Shown here piece after piece: positions 43,355 through 52,997 of a stretch of 64,000 bases of DNA. The notes under the pieces are model-generated. The model was given only the letters and a program-made list of their open reading frames with translations. It ran no database searches and was not told the origin of the DNA. The stretch's first letter is position 1. Each line of letters starts with the position of its first letter. This stretch comes from Gammaproteobacteria bacterium (lineage in GTDB: Bacteria > Pseudomonadota > Gammaproteobacteria > GCA-001735895): NCBI GenBank assembly GCA_030066085.1, contig JASJCI010000024.1, positions 62,001 through 126,000 of the forward strand. Reading direction: 5' to 3'. The translations under genes were made by a program, and so were the position numbers.

Positions 43355-44540
43355 GGTGGACCTCCGGCTCGGGCTCGGGCACCGCGTCGTCCGGATGCAG
43401 CACGCGATCGATATCGTTGAGCAGTTGCGCGACGCCCTGCAGGATCAGCAGCGCGGCGCCGAGCGGCAGGGCGAACTTCACGGGATAGTACTGGATGTGC
43501 CACTCGGTAAAGGAAACTTCGCGCTGGCCGAAGGAATCGCTGAAAAATATCCAGCCGGTGACCAGCAGCGAAACCGTGAAGATAAAAAAGAACACCGACG
43601 TAACCAGGTCGAGCATCGCCCTGGTACGCAGCGACAGGTTGGTGTAGAGCACGTCGACGCGCACGTGACCGCCCTCGCGCAGGACGAAGCCACCGGCGAT
43701 CAGGTACTGCATGCCGAACATCAGGAACATGGCCTCGTGCGCCCAGTTGGTCGGCGAGTTGAACACGTAGCGCGACACGACCTCGTAGTAGTAGACGAAG
43801 ACCGCGATTGCGGACCAGTAGGCGACAAATTCGCCGCAGAAGCCGTTGAGCCGGGCGACCAGACGGTTGAAGGCAAACTTTTCGCGCGTGACGTCGAATT
43901 CGGCGTCTTCCACCGGGCAGACGAATACCTCGGGCAACTCGGCGCTTTCGATTTCATTACGACGACGCACCAGTCGCGGAATCTGCGTCGCGTCGGCCAG
44001 GATCATGAGCAATAGTACGAGGCCGAGAATCGAGCCGTAGCCCTGCCAGTCCTGGTAACGCTGCTGCGCGATTTCGTTGCGTTCCTCGGCGCCGGGCAAC
44101 CGGCCCCTGGCGTCTTCGAGCTTTTGCAGCTGTTCCTCGACGCGTCGCTGGTTGCGTTCGTTGTCGCGGCGCTCGAGCCGGTCCTGGGCTTTCTTGAGGT
44201 TGCGTTCGGCGCGCTTGATGCGCGATTCGACCATGGTCACTTCGTTGCGCGCCTCGGAGGCGAGCTCGCGCTCGATTCTGATGTCGGCGTTGACGAACAG
44301 GATGGCGACGAAGATTGCGACAAACGGCAGCGCCAGCATGCTCTTGAGATACATGCGATGGCAACCGATGAAGCCACCTGCCACCAGGAACAGGTAGGCC
44401 AGCGCATTGCTGACCGGCGGCCGCGGTTGATCGGACTTGCGTTTGGCGGTCTGGCGAAAGATGAAATAGGCCATCAGCGGGAAGCCGATCAGCCCCAGCC
44501 AGTACAGCCAGTGCGGCAACACGAAAGTAAGTTCAGGCAT
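43344..44540 (-). CDS. TRAP small permease (DctQ) with a large N-terminal membrane/coiled-coil extension
   Basis: Protein of 398 residues, about twice the usual DctQ length. Residues 225-390 are an ordinary DctQ domain (AHEAMFLMFGMQYLIAGGFV, EGGHVRVDVLYTNLSLRTRA). The first ~200 residues are extra: a membrane helix (11-28), a TM2-like pair (about 45-85, with GGFIGCHRMYLKSMLALPF), a long charged coiled coil (about 88-165), and another membrane helix (168-185). The frame is continuous, so this is a true fusion or added domain rather than a sequencing join. It lies between dctP and dctM in the usual order. The extension may mediate complex assembly or sensing, which is inference. Confidence 0.88.
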   Translation of the reverse strand: MPELTFVLPHWLYWLGLIGFPLMAYFIFRQTAKRKSDQPRPPVSNALAYLFLVAGGFIGCHRMYLKSMLALPFVAIFVAILFVNADIRIERELASEARNEVTMVESRIKRAERNLKKAQDRLERRDNERNQRRVEEQLQKLEDARGRLPGAEERNEIAQQRYQDWQGYGSILGLVLLLMILADATQIPRLVRRRNEIESAELPEVFVCPVEDAEFDVTREKFAFNRLVARLNGFCGEFVAYWSAIAVFVYYYEVVSRYVFNSPTNWAHEAMFLMFGMQYLIAGGFVLREGGHVRVDVLYTNLSLRTRAMLDLVTSVFFFIFTVSLLVTGWIFFSDSFGQREVSFTEWHIQYYPVKFALPLGAALLILQGVAQLLNDIDRVLHPDDAVPEPEPEVHHGA

Positions 44541-44594
44541 GGCGAAAACAGGCGTGGCGGGCGACGCTCGACGCCGCCCGCCTTGCCTCGTCGA

Positions 44595-45722
44595 TTACAG
44601 GGACTGGCCCTCGATCATTTCCGGCGTAACGTAACCCAGCGAACCCGACATCATGTAGTCGAGCTGGATCTTGAACGCACGCGTCGCCAGCGGATCTTTC
44701 TTCGCCCACGCGAACCAGCGCGGCACCGCCAGCTCGGTGAAGGCTTCGACGTCGTCCTGCGACAGGCGCGTAACCTGGGTGCCGGCTTCCTCGAATTTCT
44801 TCCACGCCTCCTGGTCGGCTTTCTGAATCGCCGCGTGGTGCAGGTCCGAGTAGACGTGCACTTCCATTTCGAGGAAAGTTTTCATCGAATCGGACAGCTT
44901 GTTCCACGAATTCATACCGACAGTCAGGTCCATCAGGTCGACCGGCTGGTAAAGCGACATGAAGCCCGGTGGTCCCATAGAGATGTAGTCGGTGACCTGG
45001 TGGAAACCGAGCGCGTAGTTGATCGCGGGGCCGACATAGTCGGCGACGTCGATGGTGCCTTTTTCCAGCGCCGGGAAAATCTCCGAGCCGGGCAGCAGGG
45101 TGGTCTTCGCGCCCGCGGCCTGGAATACCTCGGCGACCATGCCGCCGGGCAGGCGCATCTTGCGGCCACGGAAATCGTCGATCGAGCGGATCGGCGTCTT
45201 GGAGTGAATGATGTTGGGGCCGTGATGGATCGGGCCGACGTAATGCAGGCCTTCCTTCTTGAAAGCTTCGCGCGCGAGTTCGAGACCGCCGAGCGAATAG
45301 TAGAACACGTCCCATTCGTGCGGGTTGCGCAGACCGAGCGGGTAAGAGCTCAGGAACACCGCCACCGGCATGCGGCCGGCCCAGTACAGCGTGAACGGGT
45401 TCATCGCGTCGAGTACGCCGTTCTTGACCGCGTCCAGCAGCTGGAAGTCGCCGACGACGTCCTTCGCACCGAAGGGCTGGAACGCCAGTTCGCCGCCGGT
45501 TTTCTCGACGATGCCGTTACACCAGTCCTTGAAAATCTCCAGGCCGATACCGCCGGGCCAGGAAGTCTGGATTTTCCAGGTCGTGGTGGCGGCTGCCTCG
45601 GCGTTGCGGATGTGCGGAAAGCCCAGGGTTGCGGCAGCGCCCGCCGCGGCGGTGGCCTTGAGAAACTTGCGCCGGTTGGCCGGTGGGGTCGTCTCGACCG
45701 CTTTTGCGTTCTTGTCTTTCAT
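44595..45722 (-). CDS. TRAP transporter substrate-binding protein (DctP family, TakP-like)
   Basis: Periplasmic binding protein of 375 residues. It carries a Tat-type signal (NRRKFLKATAAAGAAATLGF) and the mature start TTWKIQTSWPGGIGLEIFKDW. The ligand region includes RKMRLPGGMVAEVFQAAGA with the conserved Arg of TRAP carboxylate binding, and LEKGTIDVADYVGPAINYALG. This type usually binds 2-oxo acids or related monocarboxylates. It is the first gene of the three-gene TRAP operon. The exact ligand is not readable. Confidence 0.93.
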   Translation of the reverse strand: MKDKNAKAVETTPPANRRKFLKATAAAGAAATLGFPHIRNAEAAATTTWKIQTSWPGGIGLEIFKDWCNGIVEKTGGELAFQPFGAKDVVGDFQLLDAVKNGVLDAMNPFTLYWAGRMPVAVFLSSYPLGLRNPHEWDVFYYSLGGLELAREAFKKEGLHYVGPIHHGPNIIHSKTPIRSIDDFRGRKMRLPGGMVAEVFQAAGAKTTLLPGSEIFPALEKGTIDVADYVGPAINYALGFHQVTDYISMGPPGFMSLYQPVDLMDLTVGMNSWNKLSDSMKTFLEMEVHVYSDLHHAAIQKADQEAWKKFEEAGTQVTRLSQDDVEAFTELAVPRWFAWAKKDPLATRAFKIQLDYMMSGSLGYVTPEMIEGQSL

Positions 45723-45949
45723 GTCACTCCTCGTTTGTATTCGTTATCGCTATTCGAGCGGAGCGGTACTGTATCATTTATAAACGGGGCCAGCGAATCA
45801 GAATGCATTGAAATAATTTATCGAGCGATGAGTGCACCCGGTCGGCTGCCTGTTTCTTACCGCGCGCGAAATTGATCCTGCGCATGGGGAAAAGCCCGGT
45901 CTGGGCTATAATCCGCGTGCAGTCAGCCCGGTAAATAACCACGATAAAG

Positions 45950-47377
45950 ATGGACGAAGAAGCAAGAAGCAAAGCCGTCAGCACCCGCACGACGGTCGAA
46001 AAGGCGCTCAGGATAAACCTCGACGAAAAAAAATACGGCACGATCGTCGAGATCGGCGCCGGCCAGGAAGTTGCGCGCCAGTTTTTCAAGGCCGGTGCCG
46101 CGGCGGGCTCCATCGCCAAGACCATGTCGGCCTACGACATGAAGTTTTCCGACGCCATCTACGGTGTGCAGGAAGACCGGCGTTACGTCAGCCGCGATCG
46201 GGTCATGGCCATGCTGGAAAAGGAGTTCGGCCTGATCATCGATCGGGTCGGCACCACGCGCTCGGTCGCCTCGCGCTACTTCGCCTACGGTGCCACCGTC
46301 GCCGCCAAGGCCTACGGCATCGACAACGAGTGCCACGCCTGGGTCGGCGTACGCCTGCAGATGTACCCGCGCGCCGAACCTTCCGACATCATCGTGCACC
46401 TGCGCCTGCGAGATTACAGCGCCGAGCGTCAGCAGCAGGCGCTCGGAATCTTCGGCGTCAACCTGATATACGCCGGCTACTACTACTTCGAAAACGCGAA
46501 GACGATCATCGATTCACTGACCGACAATCTCGACCAGGAAAGGATCGAGATCGACTCGATCGAATTCTACGGCCCCTATTTCGAAGAGGTCGACAACCGC
46601 GCGATCAACCTGCACCTGATTCGCAGCTGGAAGACGCGCGCGATCATGTTCAAGCCCGACGGCTCGGTGGTGATCCCGGCCGACATGCTGTACAAGAAGA
46701 ACGTCCTGACGATCCGCGGTACCTTCAAACCGGTGACGCGGCTCAACGTCGACATGATCGAACAGGGCATGCAGACCTTCACGTCGATGAAAGGCGTCAA
46801 GGCCGGCAACAGTGTCTGCCTGGCCGAGATCTCGCTCAACGACCAGCGCGGTAACGACCTGATGGAATCGGAGAGCGATATCATTTCGCGGGTGCGGTTG
46901 CTCAACAAGCTCGGCTACAGCGTGCTGATTTCGGACTACACGCGCTACTTTTCCCTGCGCGCCTATTTCCGCCAGTTCACCAAGCTGCAGATCGGTATCG
47001 TCGTCGGCATCATGAACCTGCGCCAGATCTTCGACCAGAGCAGTTACCGTGGCGTCGAGGGCGGTATCCTCGAAGGGTTCGGCAAGCTGTTTCCGGATAA
47101 CACCCACCTGCTGGTCTACCCCGAAATCGATGCCAACGGCGAGTACACCGACTACACCAACGTCAAGCTGGCGGACAACCTGAAGTACCTTTACCAGCAC
47201 CTGCTGGCCAATAACTTCCTGTTCGGCATCGAGTGCAGCGACCATGAACTGTTCGGCATCTTTTCGCGCGAGGTGCTCAAGCAGTTGCCCAACGGGCGCG
47301 GCGACTGGGAACAGAAGCTGCCGCCGGGTATCGCCGAGGAGATCGTCGACAACCGCCTGTTCGGTTACCGCGACTGA
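45950..47377 (+). CDS. Conserved protein of unknown function (about 475 residues)
   Basis: Soluble protein of 475 residues with no signal peptide or membrane segment. It opens TRTTVEKALRINLDEKKYGT, then IVEIGAGQEVARQFFKAGAAAGSIAKTMSAYDMKFSDA and RVGTTRSVASRYFAYGATVAAKAYG. Later parts are well structured (SVCLAEISLNDQRGNDLMES, FTKLQIGIVVGIMNLRQIFD). I remember homologues in several bacterial groups carrying misleading names such as TonB-dependent receptor, but nothing here supports an outer-membrane barrel. It is divergent from dctP by 227 bp and followed by a small gene on the opposite strand. I assign no function. Confidence 0.85.
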   Translation: MDEEARSKAVSTRTTVEKALRINLDEKKYGTIVEIGAGQEVARQFFKAGAAAGSIAKTMSAYDMKFSDAIYGVQEDRRYVSRDRVMAMLEKEFGLIIDRVGTTRSVASRYFAYGATVAAKAYGIDNECHAWVGVRLQMYPRAEPSDIIVHLRLRDYSAERQQQALGIFGVNLIYAGYYYFENAKTIIDSLTDNLDQERIEIDSIEFYGPYFEEVDNRAINLHLIRSWKTRAIMFKPDGSVVIPADMLYKKNVLTIRGTFKPVTRLNVDMIEQGMQTFTSMKGVKAGNSVCLAEISLNDQRGNDLMESESDIISRVRLLNKLGYSVLISDYTRYFSLRAYFRQFTKLQIGIVVGIMNLRQIFDQSSYRGVEGGILEGFGKLFPDNTHLLVYPEIDANGEYTDYTNVKLADNLKYLYQHLLANNFLFGIECSDHELFGIFSREVLKQLPNGRGDWEQKLPPGIAEEIVDNRLFGYRD

Positions 47378-47383
47378 CAAAGC

Positions 47384-47596
47384 CTAGGGTGGCAGCAGGA
47401 TGCGGTCGGCCCTGGCAACCAGGAATGGTTTGCACGCCGAGTTGATGATTTCGGCTTCGTCACTAAACAGCAATACCTGCATTGCCTCGAGTTCTTTTTC
47501 GTCGAGTGTATCGAGCTGAATAGCGGCACCGCCGCGCACGCGTTTTCGCAGCAGATCGACCGTGGAGCCAGGGCTCTTGCGCCGGGTGTCCGTCAT
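47384..47596 (-). CDS. Small protein of unknown function
   Basis: Protein of 70 residues, starting MTDTRRKSPGSTVDLLRKRV and ending CKPFLVARADRILLPP. ATG 47596 is supported by GGGAGAAC about seven bases upstream. It is acidic in the middle (TLDEKELEAMQVLLFSDEAE) and basic at the start. The stop is 6 bp from the stop of the converging 475-residue protein gene. No family is recognised. Confidence 0.6.
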   Translation of the reverse strand: MTDTRRKSPGSTVDLLRKRVRGGAAIQLDTLDEKELEAMQVLLFSDEAEIINSACKPFLVARADRILLPP

Positions 47597-47662
47597 TTTG
47601 TTCTCCCGATCCGATTCGGCGATCATTGTACCCCGATGCGTCCGTCCCGGCAGAATCGCCGA

Positions 47663-49003
47663 TCAGGTGTCGGGCGAGTTCATTTCGCGGTAAAGCCTCA
47701 AGGCCATGCGCCCGGTCAGCAGCGCGGCGCCGATCAGCAGGGCCCACAGCAGCCATTTCTGCCACGGTAACGTCATGCGCGGCTGCAGCCGCTCGCTACC
47801 GCCTGCTTCGTCGACCGGCCCGAGCCGCACCAGCGCGCTGCGTTCGCGCGCCGCCCGCAGGTCGCCTTCGAAAAACTCGCCAAGACCGGCGCCGACCGGC
47901 TGAAAAGCGTGATTACCCCACGCCAGGGTATAGGGTGCGCGACCGTCGCCGAGAAAAATCACCTCGTACAGCGGGTACTCGAGTTCGACCGTGGGTGTCG
48001 CGGCGAGTGTCTGCCGGCTCTCGATCCAGTAGTCGGGAAAATACTGGCGCAGCAGCTTCAATGGCTGGTTCGGCTTGATGCCGTCGTTGCTGTAGTTGTG
48101 CTGGCGAAAGCCGTAGTGAATCCGCCGGGCCTGGTCGAAATCGTTGTCGCCGCCCCAGAGATCGCCGCTGATCGAGCCATGCTCTTCACCGGGCAGGATA
48201 CGCAGCGCCGCCGGCTGCACCCGCGAGGGTAGCGAAAACCGGTAAAGGCTGCGGCCATCTATTTCCGTGGTCACGGGCTCGAGCCGATGCCGCAGCACCG
48301 GCGCCGGCCGCGTCTCGCGGTAGACGCCGCTGACCTCGAGCAGCTCGAAGTGTTCGGTACCGGCGGACGGTGTCAGGCGCAGGTACCTGTGCTGCCGGGG
48401 CACGCGGTCGAGACTGCGCCAGCCGATGTCGTCTGAACCTCGATTGGTCAGGCTTTTGCGGGCCTGGATCACCCGCAGGTTGTCGAGAGCGTTACCGGCC
48501 TCGACCCGCAGCTCCAGAATCTGCTCGGCCGGCTCGTGTTTCCACGCGAGCTCGATACGATCGAAATGCGGTGTGTCGCTGTCGGGCCGCAGTTCGACCA
48601 GGTAGTCTGCGCGGCGTGCTTCGACCGTGACCGTTTGCGTGGTCTCGATCTCCGACAGGGCGCCGTCCGTGCTGCTTTGCTCGCGCGTGGTCACCGTTTT
48701 CGACTGCTCGGCCTGGAACCGGCTGAACTCGTGAAAAGGCAGGCCGCGCCGCTGCTCGCTGCGTTCGGCGGGCGTCCGCGCCACCGTCAACGGCAGGGAC
48801 TTGCCGTCGGCGTTGAACACGGCCAGGTCGCGCAGGTCGCCGCGGGTCAAAACCAGCAGGACTTCGAGCGGCAGTTCGATTCGCTGCAGGTCGCGCGCAC
48901 TGCCTTCGAGTCGGGCCTGGAAGGCGAAGTCGTTGGGGGTGATGCTGGCCTGCAGCGGGAAGCTCAGCAGCAGGCCGAGCACGATGCTGCAATACCTAGG
49001 CAT
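47663..49003 (-). CDS. DUF3999-family envelope protein
   Basis: Protein of 446 residues with a Sec signal peptide (YCSIVLGLLLSFPLQA) and one C-terminal membrane anchor (WQKWLLWALLIGAALLTGRMAL). The middle is beta-rich (DFAFQARLEGSARDLQRIELP, VTVEARRADYLVELRPD) as in DUF3999. It overlaps the DUF2339 gene by 8 bp. ATG 49003 is supported by GAGGAGAC eight bases upstream. DUF3999 and DUF2339 genes are often neighbours, which suggests a shared, still unknown, envelope role. Confidence 0.87.
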   Translation of the reverse strand: MPRYCSIVLGLLLSFPLQASITPNDFAFQARLEGSARDLQRIELPLEVLLVLTRGDLRDLAVFNADGKSLPLTVARTPAERSEQRRGLPFHEFSRFQAEQSKTVTTREQSSTDGALSEIETTQTVTVEARRADYLVELRPDSDTPHFDRIELAWKHEPAEQILELRVEAGNALDNLRVIQARKSLTNRGSDDIGWRSLDRVPRQHRYLRLTPSAGTEHFELLEVSGVYRETRPAPVLRHRLEPVTTEIDGRSLYRFSLPSRVQPAALRILPGEEHGSISGDLWGGDNDFDQARRIHYGFRQHNYSNDGIKPNQPLKLLRQYFPDYWIESRQTLAATPTVELEYPLYEVIFLGDGRAPYTLAWGNHAFQPVGAGLGEFFEGDLRAARERSALVRLGPVDEAGGSERLQPRMTLPWQKWLLWALLIGAALLTGRMALRLYREMNSPDT

Positions 49004-51761
49004 GTGAAGTCTCCTCGCGTTGACGGCTCGGAATCGGTGAAAAATAGCCCGTGGCGACCAGCAGGCTGCCAACCACGAGAAAGGATACGATGCGCTCGAC
49101 CGTGCCGCTGGCGCCGAGGTCGACGAAGAACATCTTGAACAGCACCACGCCGACCAGCCCGGCCGCGACGATCCACAACGAGCGGATCGCGCGCCGCGAA
49201 GCGAACAACATGCCGGCCATGCCGATCAGTGTCCACAGGATCGAGATCGCGGTTTGTACCCGGGTATCGCCGAGCAGGATCGACAGGTCGAAACGAATGT
49301 CGAGGTAATGATGCATGCTGCGCATCAGCAGCGCGGTCAGCCACGCGAAGACGAGCGCGCCGAGCAGGATCAGCAGGTGCTCGCGCTGTACCCGCGGACC
49401 GTCCGGCCAGGCCTGCAGGCTGACGGCGGCGAGCACAAAAAAGGCGAGGTGCGCGAGATCGACCGGGTTGAGCAGCGGCAGGTAGGGCAGCGGCGCGGGA
49501 TCGCCGCTATTGGCCAGGTTGACCAGCAGGCTCCAGAGTACGACCACCAGCGAGAGGGATCCGAGCAGGGCCAGTTCGAGCGGGCGGCCGAGGCGCGCCA
49601 GCGCCGGCAAGCGGCCCAGCTGGGTCGCGCGCATCGCCAGCAGGGGACCGAGCGCCAGCACCGCGACGTAACCCTGGCCGAGTTGCGGCACCTGCTCCTG
49701 CAACAGCCACAGCAATTCTGCGGACAGCAGCAGCGCGACGAAGACCACGTAGGCAGTGTGCAGCGTAACGGCAACCCAGGGCGGCCAGGTGACTGTTTCC
49801 AGCCGGCCAATCGTCCAGTAACACAGCGCCAGTGCGGCGACCCATGCGGCCAGGTCGGGGGTGACGAATACGTGCCCGTACAGGTCGGTGGCGTACAGCG
49901 CGACCAGCACCAGCACCGGCAGCAATAGCGCCGAGCTGACCGAGGCGGGCCGCCAGTCCCAGCCGCGGATGCGATCGACACAAACCAGTGCCAGCGCGGT
50001 GGCGGAAAACAGCGCGAGCAGCGGCACGACGTCTTCACCAAAGCCGAAGTACTCGTCGATCTGGACCAGCGCGCTAACCAGCCACCAGCCCAGGCCCCAG
50101 GCAAAAAACGGGATGTGCAGCAGTCGCAGGCGATTGGCGGCATCCTGCAGGCAGAGCAGGCGCGCCGACACGAGGGCGCCGAGCGCGATGAAAACGCCGC
50201 CGAGGAAAGCCGGGTTGATGAACAGGGTCGTGCCGACGTCGTCGATGTTGCGCCAGAAGAACAGCACGCCGGCACCAACCTGCAGCAGGATCGCGAAACA
50301 CTGGGCGTAGAAGCGCTCTTGCCGCAGCGCCACCCACAGAATCCCGGCGGCCTCGAGCGCCCAGGCGGCACTGCTCCAGTGACCGTCGAGCGCGTACGGT
50401 ATCGCGAGCGTGCCGAATACCACGCCGATCGCGAGCAGCGCCTCGGCCAGCAGGCGGAACTCGGCGCCGACATTACGCCAGCAGTAGCGCGCGAGCAGCA
50501 GATAGTAGAGTCCCATCGCGGCGCAGGTGCCGGCGATGCCGTACTCGTAGTCGTACAGGATCGCCATCAGCAGGCCGGACACGATGACCGGCGTACCGAA
50601 CACCAGCGTACCGTCGACCAGTCCAACCAGCTGTTCCGGCTGACGCCTGGCGTAGAGCACGCCGATCAGGCTGTACATCAGGAAAAACAGCAGCAGGAAA
50701 CCGCAGGCAGGGTACAGGTCCTCGTTAGCGTAATCGAACGCGACCCACAGCACGTAAACGCCGAAAGTGAAAGCAAAGCCGAGCAGGTTCAGCAGGCGCC
50801 AGGCACGGAACCACGCGACGCCGAACACCGCGGCGTTGAGCACCGCGTAGTAGCTGAACAGACCGATGTAGTTGCCGCTGCCGGTCGAGGCCAGGAACGG
50901 CGCGAGAAAACCGCCGATCAGCGCGAATACCGCCAGTGCACGTGAATCCTGCAGGATCGCGAGCGCCACCGTGACTGCGGAAAAACACACCAGCAGGGCG
51001 AACGTCAGCCCTGGCGGCAGCAGGTCGGCAAGTCGAAACGCGGCGAAGATCGTGATGTAGGTAACGCCGATACCGCCGCCCTGCAGCAGCAGCGCGTACA
51101 CCGGTTTGCCGAGTCGCAGTTGCCAGCCGGTCGCGAGCAGCGCCAGGCCGCCCAGGGCCGCGCCCATGAAGCGGACCTCGAGCGGAATCGCCGAGTTCTC
51201 GGCGGCGTACTTGAGCAGGAAGGCGACACCGAAGAACAAGACCAGCAGGCCGATACGCACGAACAGGTTGCCGTCGGTGAAATAAGAGGTGATCGCCTGG
51301 CTGATGCTGCGGAGGCCGTTTTCGAGTCGATCGACCGGGTTCGGCTCGCGTGGCGGCGGTGGGGGTGACGTTACGCTTGCCGTTGCGGGCGGCATCGATG
51401 CCACGGCCGGCACCGGTTGCGGCTCGCTGGCGGCAGCGGTTGTTTCCCCGGCAGTAATACTGCTGTCGATTTCGTCGACGCTTGCGGCGGGCGGTGCAAT
51501 TTCTTCGATTTCCGGCCCTGGCGCGGATTCGCGTTCGGGTTCGGGCTCCGCTGCCGCCGGTGTGGCTTCCGCTGCCGGCGGAGCCTCGCGCAGTCGGTTC
51601 AGCTCGGCCTGCAGTTCGGATAAGCGGCTGCGCAGCGTTTCGACCTGTTGCTGCAACTCGAACCCGCGGTTGCGCAGGACTACGTAAATAATAATCAGGG
51701 CTATTGGCAGGAACAGGTAAACCAGCCCCAGCAGCACACCAAGAAAGATGATTCCGTCCAT
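48996..51761 (-). CDS. DUF2339-family polytopic membrane protein
   Basis: Large inner-membrane protein of 921 residues. A membrane helix at the N-terminus (IIFLGVLLGLVYLFLPIALIIIYVVL) leads into a short coiled coil (GFELQQQVETLRSRLSELQAELNRLREA), a Pro/Glu-rich linker (about residues 60-140) and then more than twenty hydrophobic segments. The first of these is preceded by ITSYFTDGNLFVRIGLLVLFFGVAFLLKYA, the DUF2339 hallmark. It is cotranscribed with the DUF3999 gene. The family is common in proteobacteria but without a known function. Confidence 0.9.
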   Translation of the reverse strand: MDGIIFLGVLLGLVYLFLPIALIIIYVVLRNRGFELQQQVETLRSRLSELQAELNRLREAPPAAEATPAAAEPEPERESAPGPEIEEIAPPAASVDEIDSSITAGETTAAASEPQPVPAVASMPPATASVTSPPPPPREPNPVDRLENGLRSISQAITSYFTDGNLFVRIGLLVLFFGVAFLLKYAAENSAIPLEVRFMGAALGGLALLATGWQLRLGKPVYALLLQGGGIGVTYITIFAAFRLADLLPPGLTFALLVCFSAVTVALAILQDSRALAVFALIGGFLAPFLASTGSGNYIGLFSYYAVLNAAVFGVAWFRAWRLLNLLGFAFTFGVYVLWVAFDYANEDLYPACGFLLLFFLMYSLIGVLYARRQPEQLVGLVDGTLVFGTPVIVSGLLMAILYDYEYGIAGTCAAMGLYYLLLARYCWRNVGAEFRLLAEALLAIGVVFGTLAIPYALDGHWSSAAWALEAAGILWVALRQERFYAQCFAILLQVGAGVLFFWRNIDDVGTTLFINPAFLGGVFIALGALVSARLLCLQDAANRLRLLHIPFFAWGLGWWLVSALVQIDEYFGFGEDVVPLLALFSATALALVCVDRIRGWDWRPASVSSALLLPVLVLVALYATDLYGHVFVTPDLAAWVAALALCYWTIGRLETVTWPPWVAVTLHTAYVVFVALLLSAELLWLLQEQVPQLGQGYVAVLALGPLLAMRATQLGRLPALARLGRPLELALLGSLSLVVVLWSLLVNLANSGDPAPLPYLPLLNPVDLAHLAFFVLAAVSLQAWPDGPRVQREHLLILLGALVFAWLTALLMRSMHHYLDIRFDLSILLGDTRVQTAISILWTLIGMAGMLFASRRAIRSLWIVAAGLVGVVLFKMFFVDLGASGTVERIVSFLVVGSLLVATGYFSPIPSRQREETSHA

Positions 51762-51996
51762 ACCGACTGACTATAGCAACCTGCCACTCGATTGCCGTGT
51801 TGTACGGCGCCGGGCTCGGGTCGAATCTGATGCCAGGAGGAGGGCCATAGGCGCGTTTCCGTGTCCGAATAGACTAGCGGAGTTTAGAAGACAGGGTATG
51901 CCAAGCAATACTTGATGGGAAAAGTATGGTTTTACTGACCAAAAGGTTCCGTTATATGGTCCTGCGTGGCAGCAAGTGCCAGTGGCGCGCGGTTTC

Positions 51997-52893
51997 TCAG
52001 CCTGCCTGGGCCAGGATCCACTCGCGAAACCCGGCCAGCCTGGGTGACAGTTCAGGATCGACGGGGTAGACCAGGTAATAACCGTACTCGTGGCGCACAC
52101 TGGTGGTCGCGGCGGTGACCAGGTTGCCGTCCTGCAAGTCGCGGTCGATCAGTTCGAGGTAGCCGATCGCTAGGCCAAGGCCGTCGGCAGCCGCCTGCAT
52201 CGCCAGCGCCGGATCGTGAAATGACAGGCCGGGCAGGTCCGCCGGACAATCGACACCGTTGTCGCCAAGCCATGCACGCCATTCCTGGCCCTGCCCATGA
52301 TCGCCGATGTCAGCGTGAATCAGGTCATGTCGCAGAACGTCGGCCGGCTTTTCGATCGATTCGTGTTGTTCCGCGTAGGCCGGGCTGCAGACCGGAACGA
52401 GATGGATTGGCATGAGCAGATCATGCTGGAGATCGTCCCAGGGTGGCACGCCGCAGCGAATGGCGAAGTCGAAGCCGTCGCCACGCAGATCGACGAAATC
52501 GAGACTCGGCTGCAGGCTGATGCGTGCTGCGCTGGCGTCCACGTACCAGTCGCGCAGTCGCGGTACCAGCCATTTGGCGGCGAAGGTTGGCGTGCTGCTA
52601 ATCCGGATCGAGCTTGCGGGATCGGAGCGGCGTAGCTGGTCGAGTGCCGATCCGATTCGGTCGAAACCGTCAGCCAGCACCGGTGCCAGCGCCTCTCCTT
52701 CGGCGGTCAGGCGCAAACCGCGGTTGTTGCGCTCGAACAGGCGCAAGCCCAGGTCGTCCTCGAGCAGCCTGATCTGATGGCTGACCGCGCTATGGGTTAC
52801 CGACAGCTCGCGTGCGGCACCAGAGACGCTCAGATGGCGCGCCGCTGCTTCGAAGGCGCGCAGCGAATTGAATGGCAGCTTGCGTCGGTGCAT
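51997..52893 (-). CDS. LysR-family transcriptional regulator (GcvA-like, divergent to Rieske operon)
   Basis: Regulator of 298 residues. The N-terminus RRKLPFNSLRAFEAAARHLSVSGAARELSVTHSAVSHQIRLLEDDLG with LFERNNRGLRLTAEG is the GcvA-type helix-turn-helix. The effector domain follows (RISSTPTFAAKWLVPRLRDW). It is divergent from the Rieske/dehydrogenase/cysteine dioxygenase operon by 104 bp. In that gap lie a palindrome (52911-52922) and AT-rich DNA. It is the expected regulator of the operon; the effector is unknown. Confidence 0.91.
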   Translation of the reverse strand: MHRRKLPFNSLRAFEAAARHLSVSGAARELSVTHSAVSHQIRLLEDDLGLRLFERNNRGLRLTAEGEALAPVLADGFDRIGSALDQLRRSDPASSIRISSTPTFAAKWLVPRLRDWYVDASAARISLQPSLDFVDLRGDGFDFAIRCGVPPWDDLQHDLLMPIHLVPVCSPAYAEQHESIEKPADVLRHDLIHADIGDHGQGQEWRAWLGDNGVDCPADLPGLSFHDPALAMQAAADGLGLAIGYLELIDRDLQDGNLVTAATTSVRHEYGYYLVYPVDPELSPRLAGFREWILAQAG

Positions 52894-52910
52894 GGTTAGA
52901 TGTAAATTTT

Positions 52911-52922
52911 ATTGACATCAAT
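52911..52922. promoter_or_regulatory. Palindrome in the LysR/Rieske intergenic region (candidate operator)
   Basis: ATTGACATCAAT is a 12-base inverted repeat (ATTGA and TCAAT with a two-base centre). It lies 18 bp upstream of the LysR start and in the shared promoter region with the Rieske operon, and contains TTGACA, which could also serve as a -35 box toward the operon. Its ATCAAT half resembles the palindrome at 8001-8016. Confidence 0.45.
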
Positions 52923-52997
52923 ATGAAATAAAAGTCGTTAGGATTCAAGATCGCGTTTTGCCAGAATTCGGCTGATCCAGCCACCAGAGAGAAAACC

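Noticed and set aside
44124-45875. 583-codon plus-strand frame opposite dctQ/dctP
   Set aside because: Antisense to two certain TRAP genes; the translation is Arg/His/Gln-rich and resembles no protein.
45950-47377. TonB-dependent receptor annotation
   Set aside because: No signal peptide, TonB box, plug or beta-barrel pattern is present.
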